From Pascua guehoae (lineage: Eukaryota; Basidiomycota; Tremellomycetes; Trichosporonales; Trichosporonaceae), in assembly GCA_001600415.1 (NCBI GenBank), contig BCJX01000001.1, positions 1,343,723 to 1,407,722 on the forward strand: a stretch of DNA of 64,000 nt. Reading direction: 5' to 3'. The stretch's first letter is position 1, and each line of letters opens with the position of its first letter. The notes beneath the pieces were generated by a model. The model did not search any database, was not told the DNA's origin, and saw only the letters and a list, made by a program, of their open reading frames with translations. Of this stretch, positions 44,116 through 55,615 are shown piece after piece. The translations under genes and the position numbers were made by a program.

Positions 44116-44564
44116 CGATACTGGTGGCCGGGTCGCCTTGGCGCGGTTGAGAGTCGCCCCGGCGTTTGTGGTGGAGCCAAGGTCGTCGGGCAGTGTGATT
44201 GACCAAGCGGCAAGACGATACGAAACAAGACGAGAGCAAAGGAGAGAAACTGGGTTCTCGGGGATTTAGAGGGCGAGATGCGAGGCCCTATCTTTTGGAA
44301 TCTCGACGAGGCAAGCTCGAAAGGGGGTAGTACCTTGTTGCCCAAGATTGGATTCGGGGGTTGTTCGGTATCGAGCTGGGCGGCGTTTCAAAGAGCAATG
44401 GGACGTGGCATGCAAACCTCGCAGACGTTTGTCGTGTATGGCGTCGAGCGGGGGAGGCAGGCTGCGGGCTGCGCTGTCGCGCTCAAGTGGGACGTCTCAC
44501 TCGTTTACCCGAGGCATGTGCGGGCGTGACGGCTGCGGCAGCGAGATGTTGTCGGTGGCTTGGA

Positions 44565-44567
<3 letters not shown>

Positions 44568-44622
<55 letters not shown>
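44568..44622 (-). other. C55 homopolymer on velvet sense strand
   Basis: 55 consecutive G on the plus strand, so C55 on the strand of the velvet gene, about 450 bp upstream of its start codon. A ctgccgcag some 40 bp downstream on that strand could be the acceptor of a leader intron. Confidence 0.9.
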
Positions 44623-44623
<1 letters not shown>

Positions 44624-45217
44624 GCGGGGTGGGGCCGTCACGGAGATGGGCGGTGGAGGGTGGTAACGTCCAGTTGACAAATAGGTGAGTGACTCGGTCG
44701 GTGGCCTCGGGGTTGGAGCGTCCTGACCGGCTGCCGACGAGTTTGTTGGAGTAGGGAGAGATTGTGAGGTTGTTTGGTGGGTGTGGGGTATAGGTGTGGA
44801 GCGGGATGAGTGCGCGTATGTATGGCGGTGGCCGAGTCAAAGGGGGGCCGTTGGCGGCGGCGGCGGCGGCGATGGAGATGGTTGGCCACTGCGGAGAATA
44901 ATACGGGCGGGGTGGAGCCGAGTGGAGCTTTGGGTGGAGGCCTGGATTTGGGTGGGCACGGTGGACTAGCGTCAAAAGTTGGCCGCGGACCGTGGAATGG
45001 TGCAAAACGACGACAAGAAGGATGGCAAGAGTGCGATTGAGAGATTGTAAAAGGCAGCGCGGGGGGGATGTAAAGGGCGAGCGAGGGTAGCGAGGGGAGG
45101 ACGCGAGTGGTGATGGTGGTGGGCGCTTGCTTTGGTTTGCTGAGAGGGGATGGTGGTTTTTGAGAGGCAGAGTTTTGCGAGCAAGAGAGGGAGGAGGATT
45201 GAAACGAGCTAGCTAAC

Positions 45218-45239
<22 letters not shown>
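45218..45239. repeat. (GA)n microsatellite
   Basis: About 22 bp of GA repeat in a polypurine stretch upstream of the velvet gene; CT-rich on its coding strand. Confidence 0.9.
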
Positions 45240-45249
<10 letters not shown>

Positions 45250-47362
45250 GGAGAGGGGAGAGGGGAGAGAGGGAGAGAGACTGGAACAGTGCCGCGAGGG
45301 ACAAAGGTGTGTTAAGGTTTGGGACAGCCAGGATAAAGGTAGACTGCATGCAGACACTACATACTGTGGTTTGTAAAGTAGCACACTACCTTTTTGGTTT
45401 ACGACGACGATCACTCAACTGAAAATGTAAATGGGCAACAACGTTAGTTAATACAGGGAAGAGCAAGGAGCAGCCAGCTCTGTTTCCGCAAGTGCGGCAA
45501 GCCAGGGAGCAAGCCAGGTAGCAAGTAGCATGGTAGGTCACGAGCCAAGAGCCAAGACGAGACGAGGCGAGGTGAGGGCAAGGGAAAGGGAAAGGCGGCG
45601 ACGCAGGGGCAGCAACATGGTCCATTTTACCCACTACTATCAGCCAGCCCAGCCAGGAACAATCCATCCACAACACAAAGTCCTGCCGTAGGGTTTCTCC
45701 ATTCACTCCCTCTCTCTCTCCCCTTGTTGCCCTGCCCGGGGGATACCTGTTCCGTACCTGTGCACACATTGCATCACACCCGCCCTTCCACCTTTGGCAT
45801 GCCAGTGTTCTGACGACCGGGGGACCACTGATCCATCGCGTCCAGTGGGTGGGTGGGTACCGATACCCTGGCCTGTGTCTGGCGGGGGGTTCGGAATAAC
45901 AGACCAATCAAGCTAGTCGGTTGTCGCCGAGAAATGCGCCAGGCGCCCGCCGTCGAGTCTGGAGAGAAACCAGACCAAGCTAGAGTGGAGAGATCTGGGA
46001 CCGAGGGGGAGGGGCGCGCGGGGGAGGCGGCGGCTGGCATGGCGGAACTGACTGACTGACGACTGACATGCATGCATCTGGATCTTTGCACTTCCGCAAT
46101 CTACCAATCTGGAAAAGCGCCCAGCTGCCAATGACAATGTGCCAAGCTGGCGCAAACGTAAACCCACAACAAAGGTCGGGTACAAGTACCAATTCTGGCC
46201 CTCTTCTGGACCGACCCCCGTTCCGTTCTGGTATGTCCATGGCGACGACTAGCGACTGCCGCGCATCGCAAGGGAGGAGGGAGGCCAAGGGAGAGAGAGG
46301 GCGGGGGCAGGGCGGCTGGGGGAACAAGGGCGAGGGTGAGGTGAGGGGGAGAGATGCGGGACATCTATCAAAGCCCACAAAGTCGATGGGACGGATGGCA
46401 TGATTGAGGCACAGACACACACACCACACCACCCACAACAAGACGGTGCTCACCTGCGCTTGCACCTTTCGTTCCTGCCGTTTCCTCTTTTGCGCCGTTT
46501 ATTTTTCCTTTTTACCCCGCGCACAGCTAGAACCTCGCAAGGCACGGGCAGGCCCCCGCACCTGCACCTACCTGGACCCCCTCGTCGTCCCCGTGGCCCA
46601 GTTTGCACACCACACCCAGCCGCGGGCAACGGCACCATGTGCCCTTTTCTGCCGCACCGCCGTGCCCGCAAGGCCCCCAAGGTCCCCCCAGTGCCCAGTT
46701 GCCCAATGCCCGAGGCCTACCCTGCTGCGTCCTTTGCGTCCTGGGCCTGCCGGCATTCCCCACCGGCACAACCGCTGCATAAAAACTGGTACAGCCGTGC
46801 CTGGGGGACGTGGGCGGGGCGTATCCTTTGCGTCTCCTTGCGTACAACCCAGGTACACCTGCGTATCCTTGCGCATGTATCGTTGGACCAAGGCAGGAAG
46901 GTTCTTTGGTCCCAAGCTGTGTCGGCGGCAGCTCGTAGCCTCGGAACTCTTGGCCCCCGCCAGGCGGCAGGCAGGCAGCAAGGGCAGGAACAGGCAAATC
47001 AGGCAAGCACCCAAGCACCAAAGCACGGACGCTGGCGGCAGGCATGTATTGGCCGTGGTTCGGTGCCTGGCTGCCTGGTGTGGTGGCACTGGCCAGAAGC
47101 TGCAAACGTTGCAAGCGTAAGCATCGGGCCTGATCTGGCCACTGGCATCGCGGCATCGGCACCCGCATCGCTGAATGGCCTAGCAGCTAGCACCTAGCGT
47201 CCCAGATGCTAGGATGCTAGTGGCAGTCGAGGTGGCAGGCGGTGCGCCATGCCATGTCGGTACAAATCACGGGCGCCATCTCTGTCGAAAGTCGCCGGAT
47301 CGTCGGGCCAAACGTCAGTCCGCGGAGACATATCGCTCGCGCCCTTGTGATTGATTCCCAGT

Positions 47363-47395
47363 GGGACCAGTGACCAGTGACCAGTGACCAGCGAC
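47363..47395. repeat. 7-bp tandem repeat (CAGTGAC)n
   Basis: Four near-perfect units of cagtgac in a row; the last is changed to cagcgac. Confidence 0.85.
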
Positions 47396-49430
47396 GAGGG
47401 CAGAATCTCGCCCTCGCCCCTCAGGACCAAGAATGTGCACGCAGGTACGCAGAGCGGGCACGGGTACTTGACGCAGCGGGCAAAGTTAGATGACATGTCG
47501 AGTACAGAGGGACGCCGCGACCGTGTGCGGAATGCTGGGGAATGCTGGGCCTGTTGGGCAGGGTTTGAGCGCCACGGGGCGTAGACATGGACATGTACTG
47601 TAGACTGCAGACTGGTTTGTACAAACAAGCAGTCCATGTGCGTGTGTAATCTGTAATCTGTAATCCTTCCTTCGTAGGGTGTGTGCATGTAGGGTGCGGC
47701 GCAGGGGACGCGGGCGGCATCTCGGAGCGAGCACTGGGAGCGAGCGCCGAGACGCGATGGCCGGGGGTGGACGTGTGAGAGTGCAAGCGTGCGGGACGCT
47801 GCTGGCTGCTGGCTGCTGGCTGGCTGCTCGCTGCTGGAGGGAGGGTGCAGGCTACAGGCAGGGGCGGCCTGAGATGGGTGCGGCGTCGGCCCAAGAACGG
47901 CCTGGTTAGTCTGAGGTACATGATACAGCTTGCAGATGACACATGCCTTGCGCCGCGGCACTGAGCATCGAGCGCGGCGCCGGGGGCGTAGGCGTAGGCG
48001 TAGGCGGGGGCGGGGGCAGGGCCAGGGCCAGGGGCGGGGTGGGGAGCGCCAGAGGCGCCTGCATGTACGGTGTGCGTGTCGGAACGGGCTGGGCGTCGGG
48101 CCCGGCGTCGGGGTCGGCGGTCGGGGATACGGGGTTAGTATGCTGATGCTGTCTGCGCTCTAACTGGCCGTGTCACTGTCTCACTCACCTCGGACGTCTC
48201 ACCTGCGCACCTGGGGGCCTGCTGAGACAACACAAGGGATGCCGAGGCATGCGCCGACAAGCAAAGTGCAATAATATCGCCCCAAGCCTCATTCCGCCAC
48301 ACGGGTGGGACGGCTCGTCGCTCCTTGCTCGTCGCTCCTCGCAGTAGTGTATCTTGCAAGAGTCGGCCACGCCCCACGCCGCCACGCAGGTACGCAGGTA
48401 CACAGCGGCGCAGGTACACAGCGGCGCTCTGGAGATCCCGACATGCTCTTGGGTGTCTCATGTCTCGCCCCGCCCTTGGCCATGTCGCCCTGTCCCTCGA
48501 TGACAAGATTCTGGCACTGGCTGGCGTCCTGGCGTCGACGGATGGCGTTTCGCCCCCGACAGAACAGATAGCCGACAGGCCGACCGGCCGACAGATAGCA
48601 GCGGCGTGGGTCATCTGTAATGCCCCCCGCCTCGTCTGTAATCAAGTCGTCTGTAATCGTCTCGCCCGGTCCATTTGTTATTGTCATTTTTTTTTTCTTC
48701 AGACAACCAACCCCCCGCCGGTCCGCCGTGTGGGGCAGGTAGTGTTGGACGGGTAACTGCTCTTTCCCGCTCGCTCGACCATTCACGAATATCATCTCGT
48801 GCCCACTGCTCACGCACGCTGTCCGCCCTGTCCACTGGGCCACCTGTCAACCCCGTCGCTTCGGCTGTTCTTGGGCACATACAGGGCCAGAGATGCAGAC
48901 TCGTGGCGGCCAAAGTGGCTTTCTATTTCAGCCACGGGCGTGGGGGCGGGCGCACAACGTCATCCCTGCCCCAGTCGCGTTGTTTACACTCGTCCATCGG
49001 CGGTTAACGAACCCGACTGGTTTGTTTGTTTATTTATTTCTTCTTCTTACGAGACATGGGCCCGTGCTCTTTTGCTCTTCCACTCGCGGCTTGGCTGTGG
49101 CCCAAGCGGGCACCACGATATCGCCGGTGCCGGTGCAGCGCCCAGTGGAGGGAACGGCACGCGAGGCGCGAGGAAATTGTCCGAGGCGCGCAGGCGGGCG
49201 ACTGGGGACTGGGCACGCGGCGCGGCGTGGACGGGGCGGGGGCGGTGTGTCGAGGATGGGGATGTCGGCGACGCCGATCAGGGGCGGCGGGGGGTACGGA
49301 TACGTGACGCCCAGTGTCTTGTCGTGTGTGACTCGTCTCTCGGGTCTGTGTGTTTGTCTGTGTTTGTCGCCAGCGCTTCGGCGAATGTTTAGCGGGCGGG
49401 ATGAAACATGGTACAGTACGCTGGAACGCT

Positions 49431-49497
49431 GGGGCTGGGGCTGGGGCTGGGGCTGGGGCTGGGGCTGGGGCTGGGACTGGGGCTGGGGCTGGGGCTG
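49431..49497. repeat. hexanucleotide repeat (GGGGCT)n, G-quadruplex-prone
   Basis: About eleven GGGGCT units with one GGGACT variant. Regular four-G runs with two-base spacers are compatible with G-quadruplex formation on the plus strand. Confidence 0.9.
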
Positions 49498-50979
49498 CGA
49501 CTGCGACTGCGACTGGCACGCTGACGCTGGTGCAAGCCCACGCCCAACTCGCTCAGCTATATCGCGGCATGCCAGCACCAAGAACGCTGTTGGTGCGCTC
49601 GTGTGCTGGTGCTCGTGTGCTAGTACTGGTGTGCTAGTACTACTGGTGCTGGTCGGGTACGTCTCCGCGCTCGTGGCTGGTCTGGTACGTCTCGGTGCTC
49701 GTGCGTCCTGTATTCCTCGTGCCTCGGTCTCGGTCTCAGCCTCGGTATCGGCCACCCAAGCCAACTCGCACCTGCCCGGCGCGGGGCTTACGAGACGCCA
49801 TCGGAGGAGACGCCTCGGAGCATGTCTAGGAGTCTGGGAGGGAGCGCAAAACGTAACAACGGGCCCGATATCCCCTCTTGCGTCCTGCGCGCCTCCTGGA
49901 TCCGCCCCCCGGGCTTGCCTCCTGGATCCTGCAGTCGTCCTCGATGCACGAGCTCTGCGGGGGATACGGGCTCCCCTCGGCGGGCAGGAATCGGAATCGA
50001 AACGGCGCCCGCGGATTTATCCCCGACATTCAGGCGGATCTGATGTCGCTCACACAAGGCCCAGTCCATGTCGCACTCTGCGGGCTGCTCGCTGCTCGCT
50101 GCTCGCTGGCCATCTGGCCAGTCTTGGATCTTTGACCTGGCAAGTCTTGCCTGTCTTGTCCATGTCTTGGCCATGTCTGAGTGATCGCCTACGGGGGCAC
50201 GGTGGTGTCTCACTGGGGTATGCCGCGCTCGACAGGGAGCACGAGCGCGAGTAGAGCACGAGCACGAGTACGAGCAGGGCACGAGCGCCAGCACGAGCAC
50301 AAGGGCCTGAACGAGGGCCTGCACGAGGGCCTGCACAAGGTACGGCCTCTAACTTGCACACAAAAAAAATAGTCGGCGAGCGGGATACAGCTCTTTGCCT
50401 CTGTTGCAGCGCCAACACGAGCGTCGTGTCTGCGAGACATGGCCCTCCTCACGAGCCTCACGAGCCTGAGCCTAGCCTTTGGCTTTTGTCCGCTGAAATG
50501 GCTACCCATATGGCGCAGGCGCACGCGCGGCGGGCATGGGCCCCGAAGCATTGGCTGCCGGCCGCTCTGCAGTGAGTGGCGAGCTGCTCGCTGCTCTCGC
50601 AGTCGCAGCCGCCCCAAGTGTCCTTTTCGTCACTGGCCAACCGGGGCGTGCGGGCAGGTTCGCTTGTTGGAGAGCAGCCGACGGGGGAATATTTGCCACT
50701 CCTTGGCCACAGGTTACATGTGCCTTGAGCTGTTTGGAACTCTGGGAATCTGTATGGATCTCACTCTCGGAATTTGGTCGTGGGATTCTGTGCGATTGCA
50801 CCACTCGGTACGCGTGCAGTCGAGCCTCGCTTGCTGGGCCACACCTCGTTCATTGAACGGACTGCTGGTGCAGGGCAAACACCCTGGCCGGTGTAAGTTC
50901 AAGTTCTGGGTACCCAGCGTCACATCGGGACCAGGAACTCTGCGATCAGAGGCGAGTTCCGTTGCACGTTCCAGGTGGC

Positions 50980-51060
50980 GAGTTCCAAGTCATGAGTTCC
51001 AAGTCACGAGTTCCAAGTCACGAGTTCCAAGTCACAAGTTCCCAGTCGCAAGTTCCAAGC
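50980..51060. repeat. 14-bp tandem repeat (GAGTTCCAAGTCAC)n
   Basis: About five to six units with progressive decay at the right end. Confidence 0.9.
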
Positions 51061-51313
51061 TTTAACCTGTTCCAAGTTGTAACCCACTTCCAACACGGGC
51101 TCGCAACCTCTGGCCAATCTTTACTCTCCACTTTGCCACGAACATGACGTCCCCACCGCCACCCGTGCAACGATACGCCAATGCATGTGATCTCTCATCC
51201 TGCGTACGTGACATACCAAACAACGGGACCAAGGACACGGTCACAAATCTCGTCTTGGCCAGAAAGAAGGCGAGGGGCACTGGTGGGATAATGGGGGATG
51301 AGAATATGGGGCT

Positions 51314-51345
51314 GGGGTTGGGTTGGGTTGGGTTGGGTTGGGATT
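51314..51345. repeat. pentamer repeat (GGGTT)n
   Basis: Five to six GGGTT-type units followed by GGGATT. Superficially telomere-like but short and internal. Confidence 0.9.
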
Positions 51346-51616
51346 GGGACTGGGGCTAGGGATGGTGCCGCACTGCGTGATGGGGGTGCGGGTTTCGGCT
51401 TCCACATTCATTAATGATGGCGTTATCGCCTCCGATGACAATGATGCTGTCGCTATTATTGCTCGACTGCGGCCGGGGGGTTGGGGGTTTCGTAAAAAGG
51501 CGTTAACGGTCGTAGTACTAGTCGCGGCTGTGACCGTGGCAGAGGGCGAGACGGTCATGGCCGCGGCCAAATGAATGCTCCTCTCCATCTCCAACACTGC
51601 TGCTGCACGCGAGATA

Positions 51617-54600
51617 CTACAACCGCATCTCGCGCAGAATCGTCTTGGCCAGTTGCTGGTATTGCCAGCCATCGCCGCCAATGCGCCGGAACTGGATCCC
51701 GTGCAGCGGGAGCCACGGGACCTGGAATGTTAGCACTGTCTCTATTTCTATTATTCTGCCACTCACCTTGACGACAAAGACCTCAAACCTGACGCACAGC
51801 CCGCTGCTGGCGCCGACCTGGGCACCCCACGCGTCGGCCTCGTCGAGGTCGACGCGGTTCGGTTTGGACGCATCGAGGACCGCAACGGTACCCGACGAGC
51901 CGCCGCCGCGGTCGAGAGCTTGCGACGACGAGTCGCCACGCGATGCCGTGCTCGTCGACATGGCAGCATCCGACTTGCGCATGTTGAGCTTGTTCTTTGA
52001 TGGTGACTGCTCTAGCGAGTGCTGGGGCGGAACATGGAGCTGGCTGCGCGCCTCGTCGCCGTGGACGACACTCTTGAGGTCGATCGATGGCACATGGATG
52101 CACTCGAATCCACCGCGGATCGGGCGGTACTTGATACCGATCCGGTCCAGGACGTGGGAAATATCCCGTAATAGAGTACGTGCCGACTTTGTGCTTGTCG
52201 TCGACACCGAGAACAAGCCCTTGAGGTAAACGCTCTTGACGTCAATGTTGGCAACGTCGGCAACCTCAAACTCCTCGAGCGCAGGCGAGCCTGCGGGACG
52301 GATGCCGCCGCTCTTGTCTTGGACGAGGCCGAGCGAAGTCCAGTCGGGCGGTGTAATGGGCGGCACGGGCGTGTTGGACGTCCGCTGGCTCGTGCCACGC
52401 GACAGTGACGCTCGGTTCATCGAGCTGTTCACCTCGTCCATCGAGACGCGGCGGTCCTGCTTGCCGTCCTTTTCGCCCATTCTCCGCTCCATTTCGGCCG
52501 AGCCCGGTGTCGGTGGGAGGGGTGGCACTGGTGGGACTGGCGAGGTTCCTTGTCGGGCTGCAGGGGACGAGGGTGGCACATCGGCAATGTTCGACTTTGC
52601 GCCATCCGCCATGGCATGCTGCATGACAACTGTGGCCGACGGCATGTCTTCTGGGCGTTGGGGTCGACCTTGGACTGTCGGGCTGGGCCCTGATGCTGGC
52701 GAAGACGGAGGAAGGTTGAGCACTGGGTTGTAGCCGACCGCTGGAGACGTGGCCTCGACACTGGCACGCGACGACGCAAAGTGCGCATTGCCATACACCT
52801 GTGCGCGCTCCTTCTTCTCTCGCGCGAGAAAGTAGATGGAAACCAGAGGGTCAAACCCGCTGCTGGGGTCCACAGGCTCCTTGGCGGTCTGAGCTGGCTC
52901 CTCAACCTTCTTCTCCTCCTTGAAGAGCTTCTTCTTGAGGTCGAACCCGCTAAAGCGCTTCTTTTTGGGCGAGTCCGAGTCGACCACGAGGGCAGAATTG
53001 CTCGTCGAACCATTGGCACCGGGGCCACGGCGGTCGTTTCGGTGCGCCTCCCAGGCGGCGACACAGCGCTGGTACGCCTCAGATTGCAATACCTTTGTGA
53101 GATTGTCGCGAATCTCGAGCTCGGAGCCAAACGTAAAGCCCTGCATGCGCTTGATGACGTCCATGTCAACGTCCTCGACACGAAGAGGCTCACGGACAAC
53201 GAGGTGCGAGTCTGGTCGTCCGTCGTAGCCTTTTGTCATCCATGGGTGGGCGAGAACCTCGGCCAGAGTCGCACGCTCCTGGGGGTTTGTGTTGAGCATG
53301 CGCTGGAGCAGCGACTTGCAGTCGTTGCTCAGCCAGGCAGGGTATTCGGCCAGACCACGCTTGATCTTGGCGTGGAGTGCGGGCATCGACTGGTCGTCGA
53401 AGGGGACCTTGCCGCATACTAGAACGTACAGGACAATGCCAAAGGACCAGATGTCGACCTCGGGCCCAGTGTAGAGTTTTGCGTTGAGCAACTCGGGCGC
53501 GGCAAAGTATAGACTGCCGCAAAACGTCGAGAGGTGGCGCTGGGGAGAGTAGAGGTTGGAGAGGCCAAAGTCGATAATCTTAATGTTGCCATTATTCGAG
53601 ATGAGAATGTTTTCAATCTTGAGGTCGCGATGAACAATATTGTTGTGGTGGCAGTAGTCGAGTGCAGAGCCAATCTGGCGCGCAAACTTGCGCGCAGCGC
53701 GCTCGCGAAGACGGCCGTGGGCGATAATATAGTCGAGCATCTGGCCGCCGTCAATGTACTCAAACACCATGTAGTAATGGTTTTGGTGTACTAAAAAGTC
53801 GCGCATGCCGCAGACGTAGGGGTGGTGCAGAAGGAGCGAGATGGACGCCTCGCGGACGGTGCGGATCTCCTTGGACTCGTCCTTGCTGCGTCCAGACTGG
53901 TCCGATGTCTTTGGGTCGTCGCGGTGGCGCGGCACAATCTTGACCGCGCACCGCTCATGCGTGTGAACATTGACGCCGAGCTTGACCTTGCCCATCGAGC
54001 CTTGGCCCAGAGTCTTTTGGAGGATCCAGTCGCCCACCTGGCGGTACTGGCGCCGCTTGGACGACGACGAGGGCGCACCGCTCGGGTAGTTGGCATTGGG
54101 TGGGGCAAGGGCCGCCGCAGCTGCTGCCGCGCCTGGGGATGGTTGGGGCGCAGACGCATAGTTGCGGGGATTGGACGAGGTGGCCGCTGGCGAACGAGAC
54201 CCACTCATCGCCGCAGCATGTTGCTGCTGCTGCTGCTGCTGCTGCTGGGCGGCCGCGGCGTTCACCGAGCGGCTAACATACTTGCTCGCCTCTTCAGAGA
54301 TGGTGGGCTCGTGCGGATGAGTTGATGGGTGGGCGGTAAAGGCGTGGGCCGAAGCGGCGGCGGGCTGGATGGGTGGTGGGGCAAGATCAGAAGAGGGGCT
54401 GAGCGTGCTGGATGCAGAACGGTGCGCGTCGGGGATGGGGGCACGAGACGGTGACGGACGCGCCGGTGAACGTGATGGTTGACGGCTGTGATGGTAGGTC
54501 AGCATCATGCATGGATGGGTCACAGGTCAATATGAGAAGAGGCCGTATTGTTGTCTGCAGCCACGACCGCCCGCCGCCCATCACGGCGGATGGTTGTGAT

Positions 54601-54820
54601 GGAGGGCAGTTGCGGCCGCACCGGAGGGGCTCCCACGCGTTGCGCACCTCTTGGTCCCATCGGGATTGATGACAAAGTCCCATTCAACGCCGGTGTTGAC
54701 GACACCGCCGTAGCTTGGAGTGTGCGGGCCCCCGTTTGTTGTCATGGCGTTCTGGGCAGCGTGGATATGGGCCGCAAGAGGCTGGTAGGCCGTTGTGGCT
54801 GAGCGGCCGGGACGCTCCAT
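51617..54820 (-). CDS. KIN1: Ser/Thr protein kinase Kin1 (PAR-1/MARK family)
   Basis: Polarity kinase acting at the cell cortex. Exons 54648-54820, 51767-54485 and 51617-51721 give 998 aa. An N-terminal disordered region with a Q9 tract (CTG-type repeat near 54226-54250) precedes the kinase domain at about 210-475: GQGSMGKVKLG loop, CAVKIV lysine, HRDLKIEN catalytic loop, DFGLSN, FCGSLYFAAPELL activation segment and HPWMTKG end. A long linker with basic stretches leads to the C-terminal KA1 domain, about 900-998, ending VPWLPLHGIQFRRIGG and LAKTILREMRL, which binds acidic phospholipids in this family. The last intron (45 nt, 51722-51766) is a multiple of three without a stop, so it can be read through; removing it restores the usual FVVKVPWLPLHG. 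The first intron is 162 nt. Confidence 0.9.
54226..54250 (-). repeat. trinucleotide repeat encoding polyglutamine in Kin1
   Basis: GCT/CTG-type triplets on the plus strand give a Q9 run in the N-terminal disordered region of Kin1, a site where length polymorphism is likely. Confidence 0.9.
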
Positions 54821-55575
54821 GGGCAGGTGGGAGCTTGCTCAGCCGGCGGGGTGCACGGCTGGGCGGGCGGCGAGTGTGGGGGGGTTGGTGTAGTGGTGGA
54901 TGGAGGCGGATCGAGTTGTGCAAGAGATGACTGTGATGACCTCGCCGGAAATGTGGACGGGGGATGCGTGTTCAAGGAGAGACGGGTGGTCGGTGGGAGG
55001 GAAGGTTGGTTGGTTGGTGGTGGTGGTGGTTCGGACACAGGGAAAGGGCGCGCGCGGTGGGTTCGGGGGCGGGGGCGCTGCAAGCAAAAGGAAGGAAGGG
55101 GGGTGCGCGGGCACGGCGGGCACGGGCACAGGCAAAAGGTAAACTGAGGCGTGACGCCTCTAGGGGTTGGCTGGACGCGGTGCGCGGTCGCCAACAGAGT
55201 GTGAATGGATAATGGATAACGGTGGTGGTGATGGTGGTGGTGATGATGGTTGGGGGTATTAAAAGAAGCACAATGTCGTAGTGTAGTAGTGTAGTGTACG
55301 AGGGGTGGGTTTGAGTTGGCAGGAGGGAGCAAGCAAGCAAGTGGGTGGGTGAATGGGAGCAGTGTACAGTGTGTGCAGTGCAGTGCGGTGCAGTGTGGTT
55401 GGTTGGGTGGGTGGATTTAGCCCAATGGAGGAAGATGCTCGCCAGGTTGGGTTGGGCACCGGCAGCAGCGGCGGCGGCGGCGGTGCAGCTGCAGTCGACT
55501 GACTGACTGGGTGGTCGACTGGGTCGACTGGGTGCTGGCTGCTGGGTGAGGTGGGTGATGTGGAAGGGGCAGACA

Positions 55576-55615
<40 letters not shown>

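Larger units (their letters stand above)
44116..51616. other. 7.5-kb region without a credible gene; long upstream region of the velvet gene
   Basis: No frame on either strand shows a family motif, and the longer ones (46400-47197 +, 48893-50254 +, 49030-49764 -) are low-complexity or overlap repeats. Contents: a G55 run (44568-44622), a GA microsatellite (45218-45239), polypurine-rich sequence on the plus strand to about 45300, a CAGTGAC array (47363-47395), a GGGGCT array (49431-49497), GAGCACGAG-like and GAGTTCCAAGTCAC arrays (50240-50340, 50980-51060) and a GGGTT array (51314-51345). The first 1.2 kb likely belongs to the velvet leader and promoter. The rest could hold noncoding RNA that I cannot recognise. 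Confidence 0.5.

Noticed and set aside
46400..47197. Overlapping plus-strand open frames of 265 and 238 codons
   Set aside because: Two mutually overlapping frames of similar length, both Pro/Arg/His-rich without motifs; typical of high GC content.
49030..49764. 244-codon minus-strand frame with Gln-Pro repeats
   Set aside because: The repeat derives from the GGGGCT array; flanking residues have no coding character, and no promoter or splice context is seen.
48893..50254. 453-codon plus-strand open frame
   Set aside because: It runs through the GGGGCT array and several other short repeats, with WGWGWG-type low complexity and no domain. Length alone is not evidence at this GC content.
51314..51345. 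GGGTT array as an interstitial telomere
   Set aside because: Fungal telomere units are usually TTAGGG-type; this is a short GGGTT/GGGATT mix with no TTAGGG and no other subtelomeric sign.
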